DNA from: Pontibacter sp. SGAir0037
GTDB lineage: Bacteria > Bacteroidota > Bacteroidia > Cytophagales > Hymenobacteraceae
DNA: 64,000 nucleotides
Assembly (NCBI RefSeq): GCF_005491705.1
Contig: NZ_CP028092.1
Coordinates: forward strand, 2,046,001-2,110,000
Direction: 5' to 3'
The notes beneath the pieces are model-generated. The model did no database searches, was not told the DNA's origin, and worked only from the letters and a program-made list of their open reading frames with translations. Numbering within the stretch: position 1 is the stretch's first letter; each line of letters opens with the position of its first letter. Made by a program: the position numbers and the translations under genes. Shown one piece after another: positions 19,093 to 27,238 of the stretch.

Positions 19093-19100
19093 CAAATATA
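19093..19100 (-). promoter_or_regulatory. Candidate -7 box TATATTTG for the GH43-susC operon
   Basis: On the minus strand the box reads TATATTTG, matching the Bacteroidota -7 consensus TAnnTTTG. No good -33 TTG is found 19-21 bp upstream. Instead the 9-mer array begins 29 bp upstream, the arrangement expected for an activator-dependent promoter. It implies a leader of about 410 nt before the GH43 start. Confidence 0.4.
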
Positions 19101-19129
19101 TTTTATTAGACATCTAAATAATCATGGAT

Positions 19130-19201
19130 ATGTAACACGTCCTTTTCTGTATGATACATTCCTCAAAATTCATGTTACAATTGTTTATGCTTATGTAACA
19201 T
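19130..19201. promoter_or_regulatory. Array of four ATGTWACAT-type 9-mers at exact 21-bp spacing
   Basis: The 9-mers are ATGTAACAC (19130), ATGATACAT (19151), ATGTTACAA (19172) and ATGTAACAT (19193). Starts are exactly 21 bp apart, about two helical turns. The element is shared with 2384-2433. It lies directly upstream of a TATATTTG box that would serve the GH43-SusC/D operon. I infer a binding array for the neighbouring HTCS regulator. Confidence 0.6.
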
Positions 19202-19577
19202 ACTGCCTGAAACACTGTTGTTTATAAGTCCTCACTCACTAAAACAAGCTTGAGCAGCCCAAGGCCCGGTAAAAGGTTACCTGTTTTACAGCTATAGAAG
19301 TTTATGCATTTTTTCAACAAGGCGCGGCATTTGTAAGCCCTTCAGCATATCCTACACTTGAGTAAAGGGCATAGCACCGCGTGGCCACTAATGGCAAATA
19401 GTAGCCGCTTTGTCCGGTTCAAATTAAATTAGTGTGAGGATATGGCTGGAACCGCCTGATGTCTGATAGCCTGTCTGGTGTTAAAGAAAACACAAGCAGG
19501 AAAGCAACGCTTTTACCTGCAGAACTTGTAACGCTTAAGCTATGAAGGCTTGCTTTCCTGATACTATGTTGGTGAAA

Positions 19578-22500
19578 TTAATTCGTGTCGTGTTGCTGTT
19601 TTAAATGAGACTCCATGTAAACAGTTGGCGGCACACCGTAAAGCTCTTTAAAAGCTGCAGAAAACGATGCAAGATTTGCGAAACCAACAGAGAAGGCTAC
19701 TTCAGAAATGTTAAGATGCTTGCTCGAAAGCAGGTCTGCAGCTTGTTTTAAACGCACATTGCGTATAAAGTCACGAGTCGTCTGGTTCGTTAATTCTTTC
19801 ATCTTCCGGTGCAAATGTACCCGGCTGATGCCTACTTCATTGGCAAGCATTTCCACATTCAAGGCCGGATTATCCATGTTCTGGTTAATGATATCAAGCA
19901 GCTTATGCAGCAGCTTTTCGTCTGCTGATTTCAAAGAGACCTTCTGCACCTTATCTGTCTGTTGCTGGTTGCCGCTAAAATTGTTTTTCAGGAGGGCGCG
20001 GTTTTTAATGATGTTCTGCACCGTCTTTTTCAGTATCTCGATATTAAACGGTTTCACAATGTAAGCATCGGCGCCAGTTCCTAAGCCTTCCAGTTTATCC
20101 TCCTCCTCCGATCTGGCCGTTAACAGCACAATGGGGATATGATTGATATTAACATTCTGCTTGATTTTTCTGCAGAGCGTAATGCCGTCCATTTCAGGCA
20201 TTGTCACATCACTGATAATGATATCTGCTGGTTTATGAAGTAAGACTGAGAGAGCCTCTTTCCCGTTGCTACTCTCCATGATATGGTAGTCCGAAGCCAG
20301 TTCGTGGCAAATATACTTCCGGATCTCATCATCATCGTCTACCACCAACACATGGCTCTTTGTTTTTGCTTTCACCTTCTCTTCTGGCTCATCTTCCGAT
20401 AGAACCGGCAAAGGCAGCGTAACAGCTTCCGGGTTTGGCACAGGAACAGGTGCATCAGTTAGCAGTTCCTCTTCCTGCAGGTGATCTTTCCCTAAAGGGA
20501 AACGCATGATGAAACGGCAACCTGGTCCTTCAGCGTTATTTTCGGCTTTAATGGTGCCATGATGAAGTTCTACAATAGACTGCGTCAGGTTCAGGCCAAT
20601 ACCGGTACCGCCGACAAAATGGTTCTGAGAGGCCCTAACCTGGTAGAAACACTCAAATATTTTTTCCTCCTCTCCTTGCTTTATGCCAATACCGGTATCT
20701 GCTACAATTATCTCAAAAAAATGCGGCAGCTCCTTTAAACTAACGTTACCCTCTGTTGTATGCAGGTAAACATTAATCTGGCCGTCCTTGGGAGTAAACT
20801 TAAAGGCGTTCGACAGCACGTTCAGAATAGCCTTGTCAAAATGACTTGGATCTACCCACACCGGCAACTCTTCCGTCTGGTGGTGAAAGCGAAGGGCTAT
20901 GTTCTTGGATTTTGCCTGTTCATCAAAAATGGCACAAAGCTCTTTTATGAATCCTACCATTTCGATTTTCTGAAACTTCATTTCCATTTGCCCCTTGTCA
21001 ATCTTCCGGATATCCATCAACTGGTTGATAAGGTGCAGGATACGATCAGAGTTGCGGTGCATGGTAGCGTAGGCTTTCTGGCGTTCACGGTCAGTATCAA
21101 GCGACATTAACTTCTTAAGCGGGCTGATGATCAAAGACATTGGAGTCCGGATCTCGTGCGAAATGTTGATAAAGAACTGCAACTTTGCATCGATGATTTG
21201 TTTCGCATGCAGGTGCTCCTGCATTTTCCGGCGTGTTTGCTGCCTTTGCCGGATCTGCAGTACCACTAACGACAGGACGACCGTGAGCAGAAGCCCATAG
21301 GCAAATTTAGCCCAGGCGGAAAAATACCAGGCAGGATAAATGATGATGGCAATCTCCTTTTCGTCGGAGTAATGGTTATAACTTTTTGCCCTGAACCGGA
21401 AACGATAAGTACCGGGTACCAGGTCAGTAAAATTAACGGTGTTTGTTCCAGGTCGCAGGTTTATCCAGCCGCCTTGCTGCAAGGCGTATTGGTAGGTTAT
21501 ACGCTCCGGATTGGCAAAATCCATGGCCGACAATTCTATACTGAAAGAATTGTCTTTGTGGGAGAGATGAAAGCTATCCGTATCCATTACCGCCCGGTCG
21601 ATGATATCATATTTACCGGATTTCATTCCTTTTTTTACAGGCTGGTTATGAAGGTAAAAGCCTGTAATGCGTATGTCTAGTTTCTTTTCAGGGGAGTAGA
21701 CAACAGGGGGAATTTCCTCTGGCTGGAAATGAGTAATGCCATTTATCCCTCCAAACATGATTTTTCCTTCTTCGGTTATAAAAGCAGCTCCTTTGCTAAA
21801 CTCATTCCCCTGTAATCCATCATTGGCATAATAATTTATAAAGCTGTTAGTTTGGGAGTTGAGCTTGGATATACCGTAGTTCGTACTAATCCAGAGATTA
21901 CCGGCTTCATCTCCTTTAACGGCACAAATAACATTGCTGGGTAGGCCATCTTCCATGGTGTATACTTCCATGTCATTTATGCTGCCATCCAGCCGCATCA
22001 GGCCCTGTGAAGTGCCTATCCAGATGCTTCCGTTCGCATCTTCATGCAAAGAATAGATGATATGCCCTTGCAGCATACGATTGGTGCCGTGTGTGGACGC
22101 AAAATTCTTCGTCTGAAGGTCCATGCATCCCAGTCCATCATAGGTGCCGATATAGAGTTTATTTTTACTTGTTACCAACAGGCAATTGATCCAGCGGTTA
22201 TGAAGGAAGTTCTGTTGCCCACCGCCATCAGCACCCGGAGTGGCAACATAATTGGTTACTTGCTGAGAACGTAAGTCCATGGAAAACAAACCAGCTCCCA
22301 TCGTACCAATCCATAAAGTCTTATCCTTATCTTCTGTTATGCTGTAAATACGCTCTACTTGGTCGCCGCTTTGGTCCCGGATGGTGGTAATGTATTCGCA
22401 TGTTCCGGTTCTGCGATTTAGCTTCGCCAGGCCGTGCAGGTATGAGCCTAGCCAAAGGTTGCTGTCCGAATCTTCGAAAATACTCATGATAGAGGAAGAC

Positions 22501-23684
22501 ACGGAAGCGGGATTTTTGGTGCGGGTATAATGAACTTTAGGCTCTCCATCAGGACCTATTCCATAAAGGCCGTCACTGTCTGTCCCGACCCAAACGGTTC
22601 CTTCATAATCTTTATACATGGAAAGCACCGCATTAGAACCTATAATGTTGTTATTAATCGATTTATAGCCGATATACTTGAAATTACTGGCACTGGCGGG
22701 CAACAGCATTACACCTTTCTGGTAGATTCCCAACCACAGATTCCCCTCCTTGTCTTCGAGAATAGAATGCACTTTCGATTTGTTAAAATCGAAAGTAGCA
22801 ACGTTAAAGTTGCCATCTGTAATTACTTTGTTCTTCAAATCATAAATTTTAACGCCCTCACCTTCCGTGCCCAGGTAAAGCTTGTCCTGCTTGCTCAGGT
22901 GCATTGTACTGATGGAGAGATTGGGTGAAGGAGGATATTCAATCTGCCTGAAGTCGTCTGTTGTTTTATGATGGATAAAAAGCCCGTTACTCAGACTGCT
23001 CAGGTACACATTGCCTTCTTTATCCTGGCAAATTCCGGTGATTGTACTCGAAGGAATTTCTTTAGATGGAAGAAAGTGCTTTGTTTTACCTTCTTTGCTG
23101 ATGCGGTAAAGTCCGTTTTCCTGGGTGGACACCCAAAGGTTCAAGTCTTTGTCCTCGAAAATATAGTCAATGCCGCCTGATGGCAGGTTCCTCCTTACTT
23201 GTTTTGCTGTTGGCGTCGGTCCGTCAAAGTTGATAGTGAATATTCCTACGCCCGAAGTACCGATCAGAACTTCCCCGTTTCGCCGTTGCATAATATGCAG
23301 CACATGAGCATCGAACTTGTTCCCCCCTTCCAGTTCCAGAGGAATATGCCTGAATGAGTCGGTCGCGTAATCGTAAAGCTGGAGCCCATTGAAATACCCA
23401 ATCAGCAGATGCCCTTCTTTATCTTCAAACAGAAGCCGGACATAATTGTTCTGAATAGTACTCGGGTCACGCTGATCATGTTTGTAAATAGTGAACTTGG
23501 AACCATCGTAACGGTTCAAGCCATCTTCAGTGGCAATCCAGATAATACCCTTGCTATCCTGGTAAACCTGGTAAATGAGGCTATTAGACAGTTCCAGGTC
23601 AACAGAAAATAATTTACCAGATTGAGCAAGAGCAAGCTGGCATATAAAAAAAAGAAAAAAAAGTAATCTAAATTTTATTTTCAC
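19578..23684 (-). CDS. Hybrid two-component system (HTCS) sensor/regulator of the xylan locus
   Basis: This 1368-residue single-chain regulator starts with a GTG codon directly ahead of a signal peptide (residues 1-20, LALAQ). Residues 21-660 hold repeated propeller motifs (DKEGNLWLG, DANGSIWIGT and similar), then a Y_Y_Y domain (about 715-783) and one membrane helix (about 786-809). The cytoplasmic part has HisKA with His843 (ISHEIRTP), HATPase (DTGIGI, GGTGIGL), a receiver with Asp1159 (IISDVTMPEMDG) and Lys1211, and an AraC-type DNA-binding domain (about 1262-1355). HTCS proteins bind oligosaccharide in the periplasm and activate the adjacent PUL. Its position beside the operon and the 9-mer arrays supports control of this locus by xylo-oligosaccharides. 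Confidence 0.96.
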   Translation of the reverse strand: MKIKFRLLFFLFFICQLALAQSGKLFSVDLELSNSLIYQVYQDSKGIIWIATEDGLNRYDGSKFTIYKHDQRDPSTIQNNYVRLLFEDKEGHLLIGYFNGLQLYDYATDSFRHIPLELEGGNKFDAHVLHIMQRRNGEVLIGTSGVGIFTINFDGPTPTAKQVRRNLPSGGIDYIFEDKDLNLWVSTQENGLYRISKEGKTKHFLPSKEIPSSTITGICQDKEGNVYLSSLSNGLFIHHKTTDDFRQIEYPPSPNLSISTMHLSKQDKLYLGTEGEGVKIYDLKNKVITDGNFNVATFDFNKSKVHSILEDKEGNLWLGIYQKGVMLLPASASNFKYIGYKSINNNIIGSNAVLSMYKDYEGTVWVGTDSDGLYGIGPDGEPKVHYTRTKNPASVSSSIMSIFEDSDSNLWLGSYLHGLAKLNRRTGTCEYITTIRDQSGDQVERIYSITEDKDKTLWIGTMGAGLFSMDLRSQQVTNYVATPGADGGGQQNFLHNRWINCLLVTSKNKLYIGTYDGLGCMDLQTKNFASTHGTNRMLQGHIIYSLHEDANGSIWIGTSQGLMRLDGSINDMEVYTMEDGLPSNVICAVKGDEAGNLWISTNYGISKLNSQTNSFINYYANDGLQGNEFSKGAAFITEEGKIMFGGINGITHFQPEEIPPVVYSPEKKLDIRITGFYLHNQPVKKGMKSGKYDIIDRAVMDTDSFHLSHKDNSFSIELSAMDFANPERITYQYALQQGGWINLRPGTNTVNFTDLVPGTYRFRFRAKSYNHYSDEKEIAIIIYPAWYFSAWAKFAYGLLLTVVLSLVVLQIRQRQQTRRKMQEHLHAKQIIDAKLQFFINISHEIRTPMSLIISPLKKLMSLDTDRERQKAYATMHRNSDRILHLINQLMDIRKIDKGQMEMKFQKIEMVGFIKELCAIFDEQAKSKNIALRFHHQTEELPVWVDPSHFDKAILNVLSNAFKFTPKDGQINVYLHTTEGNVSLKELPHFFEIIVADTGIGIKQGEEEKIFECFYQVRASQNHFVGGTGIGLNLTQSIVELHHGTIKAENNAEGPGCRFIMRFPLGKDHLQEEELLTDAPVPVPNPEAVTLPLPVLSEDEPEEKVKAKTKSHVLVVDDDDEIRKYICHELASDYHIMESSNGKEALSVLLHKPADIIISDVTMPEMDGITLCRKIKQNVNINHIPIVLLTARSEEEDKLEGLGTGADAYIVKPFNIEILKKTVQNIIKNRALLKNNFSGNQQQTDKVQKVSLKSADEKLLHKLLDIINQNMDNPALNVEMLANEVGISRVHLHRKMKELTNQTTRDFIRNVRLKQAADLLSSKHLNISEVAFSVGFANLASFSAAFKELYGVPPTVYMESHLKQQHDTN

Positions 23685-24429
23685 TGTAGAAAATCAAAGT
23701 ATACAGCAGCATTACCTACTGCAAACATTTATAAAACAATTTCTTCAAATAAGCACATCTTCCAGCAGTTCCACTTTTCTGAAGAGAAGTATATCGCTTT
23801 CCTCCTTATCAACAGGTATTCCCTCAGCACAAAGGCCACTAAACCAACTTATCGTGCCTGTGTTAGTGCGCAGTACGTTGTGTTAGCCTATGAATGCGTT
23901 ATCTTAGGTATGTTTGTCAGTATAACTCATCAAGGGCTATGAAATCATTTTTTATACACCTTTTCGCAAAGCTTATCTTTACCCCTATTACTACCGTAGC
24001 CCTGGAACCGCGCATTAAGTAATGTGACCGTTATACAGATCCTGCCAAGCATTTAGATTTTTAATGTATGTCTCGTAAGCTAAACCCCGACAAAAAACAG
24101 AAAGCTTTTCAGCGGCCTCCACTCAAGCAGCGCCTTATATAAAGTGATTAGTCACACTTCCAAAGCAAAGAAAATGTAGAATTCACTGGTATTTCTGACA
24201 ATATACCGAGCGCCCATTTCATTGAAAATAGCTCAGAAATTCTTCAGACAATAAGATAGCAATGAAAGACGCTATTCGTTGTTCTGTAAATATAGAATAT
24301 TCCGCAAGCTTTCACAATCTGTATTCTATAAATTAATTATAGAAGTAAACCTTGCAAACGTATTTTTGGGGTGAGAACATGTGTTAAAACCTCACTGGCG
24401 CTCCCCGATCACCTTATGATCCACCTGCT
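23685..24429. other. Intergenic region upstream of the HTCS gene (745 bp)
   Basis: No coding frame with recognisable features was found. The region separates the HTCS gene from the stop of a second GH43 gene, both on the minus strand. It contains GTGATTAGTCAC (24144-24155), a perfect GTGA-N4-TCAC inverted repeat like the 24-bp repeats at 18886 and 18982. No convincing promoter with both -33 and -7 boxes was identified. Confidence 0.4.
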
Positions 24430-25959
24430 TTACAGGTAGGTCAATCTGAAGTTACCAAAGGTTCCATACTTATTTTCTGCCTCCTTATCAGCCTTCACAA
24501 ATAAACCTGCTTTCATTCCCCAGGACCACCAAGCGAGGTAGCTTGCCTTTACAGGAGCGTCCAAGGGCATGGCTGTCCAATTTTCATTATCTGTGCTGTA
24601 GGCAAACTCAAATAAATTAGCTCCTTTAGCAGTTGACCGCAGGTAAACAGTTGCCGTTGTGCTGACTTCTGCTTCCGAGAGTACCTCAAAGGTATCTTCA
24701 TCCGACTTCCAGACCACCAGCTTGCTTTCCTTTACCCCAAACCCTAAAGCCTTATTGTTGGTCGCATAATATACCAGTCCGCTCAGCACCTTGCTTTCCT
24801 GGGTGATGGTCGTGCTGATTTCAAAATCACCTCGCTCGGGCACAGTTACCAAGGCAGAGAAGATGTGTTCTCCCTTCACAATTGGCTCATCTTTTAACCG
24901 GAGCCTGGAGTTTGAAATTTCAGTGACAGGCAGGTAGGTGGATGCGTCATACCGCCACCAGTCGGCCAGACCATTATCGAACTCATCAACCTTATCGGTT
25001 TGGAGTTGCCCAGGCCTGATGTTTTCAGCGGTGAGGTTGAAGTAAGGCCATTCCGTTTTATTATCCCAGAAAAATGGGCTGAGCATGACCGACCTGCCTA
25101 AGTATGGAAATCCGTAGCTATGATAGGCATGATAAAGATATTGCCATTCCTGCCCCGTGTTTACAGCAGTGCCATGGCCTGGACATTTCCAGGTCTCATT
25201 GCCAGTTAAAATGGGATTTGCGGGATTTTTTTCCCAAGGGCCTAGCATGGATTTAGCCCTGGCTACACCTACCTGGTAGTCGCAAGAGCCACCACAACAG
25301 GCATTTCCAGAATAAAGCATATAAAGATAGTCGCCATGTTTCACAATGCATTGGCCTTCTATTCCTCCGCTTTCCCAGCTGCCTTCCTCAGCCGTTAGTA
25401 TATCAAATGCTTCACCTGTCAGTTTTAATCCATCATCTGTTAAAGCTGATCCCAGGATTTGAATGGGCTTGTCCGGGTTAAGTCCGTATGCTTTCCAGGT
25501 GATGTACTTGGTACCGTCTTCCTCATAAACATAAGCATCTATGGCTTCGTTACCCCACTCGATAATGATGCCATGGTCTGTAAATCCTTTTCTGATATCA
25601 CTGGTAGTTGCTACACCTATACAGGAAACACCATCGGTCCTTCTGGCGGTGTAATAACAGTAAAAGGTACCTTTGTCGTAATACAGTTCAGGTGCCCAAT
25701 AGCTGTCTATTGTCCAGGCAGGCTTTTCATCGAATACGTAGTTGACGAATTCCCATGTCTTCAGGTCTTTGGATTGATAAATTGGATAGTAAGGTCCCCA
25801 GTTGTTGGACGACCCACTGGCATAATACATATCACCTACCCTAATAATCGAAGGATCAGGCAGTTCACCTGGAATAACCTGCTGTTGATAGGTTTGCTTT
25901 AGTTCAGGGGTGCAGCTTACAAGCCAGAAAGCAAAGAAAATCAGAAGTAACTTATACAT
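24430..25959 (-). CDS. GH43 family lipoprotein (arabinan/xylan-active type)
   Basis: This 509-residue lipoprotein (LVSC, Cys16) has a GH43 propeller in residues 30-320 with catalytic Asp35 (LPDPSII), Asp141 (AIDAYVY) and Glu201 (GGIEGQC). Residues about 335-509 form a concanavalin-like C-terminal domain (VDEFDNGLADWWRYD, ending YGTFGNFRL). A cysteine-rich loop CCGGSC (around 217-222) is noticeable. It belongs to a different GH43 branch from the enzyme at 16909-18675; the overall sequence suggests an arabinan- or arabinoside-active enzyme, but this is a guess. It is transcribed away from a GntR-type regulator gene and may be controlled by it. Confidence 0.88.
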   Translation of the reverse strand: MYKLLLIFFAFWLVSCTPELKQTYQQQVIPGELPDPSIIRVGDMYYASGSSNNWGPYYPIYQSKDLKTWEFVNYVFDEKPAWTIDSYWAPELYYDKGTFYCYYTARRTDGVSCIGVATTSDIRKGFTDHGIIIEWGNEAIDAYVYEEDGTKYITWKAYGLNPDKPIQILGSALTDDGLKLTGEAFDILTAEEGSWESGGIEGQCIVKHGDYLYMLYSGNACCGGSCDYQVGVARAKSMLGPWEKNPANPILTGNETWKCPGHGTAVNTGQEWQYLYHAYHSYGFPYLGRSVMLSPFFWDNKTEWPYFNLTAENIRPGQLQTDKVDEFDNGLADWWRYDASTYLPVTEISNSRLRLKDEPIVKGEHIFSALVTVPERGDFEISTTITQESKVLSGLVYYATNNKALGFGVKESKLVVWKSDEDTFEVLSEAEVSTTATVYLRSTAKGANLFEFAYSTDNENWTAMPLDAPVKASYLAWWSWGMKAGLFVKADKEAENKYGTFGNFRLTYL

Positions 25960-26368
25960 TATTCTTAGGTTTGAGTACTACATTATTAACCAAGGCAATC
26001 TCTAAATTAAACCAGCCTCCTGCTTTTCAGAATGCTACAAAGGCTTAATTTCCGCTTGCCCAAACTGCTTAAGAAGCTTAGACGACCTTTAACTACCAAT
26101 CCTACAGATTCATCCGCTCAGATTGGTTCCTCTCATTGCTGTTCATCTACAAATTTCAGCTTTAACCAGAGGTAGTCCAAGCACGACTTAAAATTATCAT
26201 TTTTTACTTAATCGTTTTAGGTAGGATCATGTTTTAATGTAAATACATTCTTATAAAGAATTCGTAATTTAGCTATGATGTATATTGCTGACCACTGATT
26301 TTGTTACAGGAGAAGTCTTTCGTTCTGTAACTATAGTTTTTTATATAAAATATTCTTTACCAGTTCCT
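25960..26368. other. Divergent promoter region between GH43 and GntR genes
   Basis: This 409-bp spacer separates a minus-strand GH43 gene from a plus-strand GntR gene, so it should hold promoters for both. No exact Bacteroidota promoter pair was found. TTGTTACAG (26301) and CTGTAACTA (26325) are a loose inverted pair close to the GntR start. Confidence 0.35.
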
Positions 26369-27100
26369 ATGAACTTAGCTCTTGATCGAAAAAATCCTAT
26401 CCCACTGCACATTCAGGCAGAATATCTACTCCGAGAACTCATAAATGATCCTATTTACAAAAACGGTAAGCTATTGCCCAATGAAATGGAACTGGCAAAG
26501 CAGTTGGCAATATCCAGAACGACACTACGGCAGGCCATCAACAAACTGGTGTATGAGGGGTTACTGATAAGAAAAAAGGGCATCGGGACAAAAGTTGCCA
26601 TGCCCTCCGTTAGCTCTAAATCACAGAACTGGCTCAGCTTCTCACAGGAAATGCAGGCACGGGGAATTCCAATAAAGAATTTTGAGCTTCATGTAAGCTG
26701 GGTGCTGCCAGACGAGAGCATAGCTAACTTTTTCGAAATCCCTGCCGATAGAAAAGTTCTGAAGCTTGAAAGGCTCAGAGGAAGAGAGGAAGGTCCTTTT
26801 GTCTATTTCGTCTCCTTCTTCCATCCCAGGGTGGGGTTGAATGGAGAGGAAAACTTTAAACGGCCACTTTATGAGATTCTGCAAAATGACTATTCTATTA
26901 TTGCTCAATTATCCAAAGAAGAAATCACAGCCATAGCAGCTGATGGCTTTTTAGCTAAGAAGCTTGAAATGAAATTAGGAGAGCCTGTTTTATTTAGAAA
27001 ACGGTTTGTGTATGACCAGGGAGAGCGGCCAATGGAATATAACCTGGGATATTACAAGGCCGATAGCTTTGTGTATACGGTAGAAAGCACGAGGTCATGA
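26369..27100 (+). CDS. GntR family transcriptional regulator, HutC/UTRA type
   Basis: I choose the ATG at 26369 (243 residues, MNLALDRKNPIPLHIQ), because the longer reading from the TTG at 26285 adds 28 residues without family resemblance. Residues about 8-75 form the winged helix (PLHIQAEYLLRELI, LPNEMELAKQLAISRTTLRQAINKL, GIGTKV). Residues about 95-240 form a UTRA effector domain (VLKLERLRG, FRKRFVYDQGERPMEYNLGYYKAD). Such proteins usually repress sugar or amino-acid genes and release DNA when a phosphorylated sugar binds. Its neighbours are a divergent GH43 gene and a convergent mannose operon. The 18-bp palindrome over the mannose-operon start at 33136-33153 is a candidate site for it. 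Confidence 0.9.
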   Translation: MNLALDRKNPIPLHIQAEYLLRELINDPIYKNGKLLPNEMELAKQLAISRTTLRQAINKLVYEGLLIRKKGIGTKVAMPSVSSKSQNWLSFSQEMQARGIPIKNFELHVSWVLPDESIANFFEIPADRKVLKLERLRGREEGPFVYFVSFFHPRVGLNGEENFKRPLYEILQNDYSIIAQLSKEEITAIAADGFLAKKLEMKLGEPVLFRKRFVYDQGERPMEYNLGYYKADSFVYTVESTRS

Positions 27101-27116
27101 GGCTCAGGTAAAGGTA

Positions 27117-27176
27117 ATGAAGCGCATGTATGAATTTATTCTCAGCACAAAGAACAAATTCATACATGCGCTTCAT
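27117..27176. terminator. Bidirectional hairpin between gntR-type gene and GH92 gene
   Basis: Arms at 27117-27137 and 27156-27176 are perfect 21-bp reverse complements (ATGAAGCGCATG... and ...CATGCGCTTCAT) with an 18-nt loop. It sits between two convergent genes, so it probably ends both transcripts. No strong T-run flanks it. Confidence 0.6.
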
Positions 27177-27238
27177 CGTGATTAATCAGGAGTATTACGT
27201 CAGCCAATCTGCGTAGTAAACTGCCTTACGGACAGCTG

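Larger units (their letters stand above)
18676..19577. other. Control region of the xylan operon (902 bp, no gene)
   Basis: No convincing gene is present. The region holds, from left to right, two copies of a 24-bp imperfect palindrome (18886-18909 and 18982-19005), a TATATTTG -7 box on the minus strand (19093-19100), four 21-bp-phased 9-mers (19130-19201), and a possible terminator stem just beyond the HTCS stop (CAGGAAAGCAA at 19497-19507 with TTGCTTTCCTG at 19550-19560). Confidence 0.6.

Noticed and set aside
23695..23703. TATACTTTG on the minus strand just ahead of the HTCS start
   Set aside because: The spacing within the box is off by one and would leave almost no leader.
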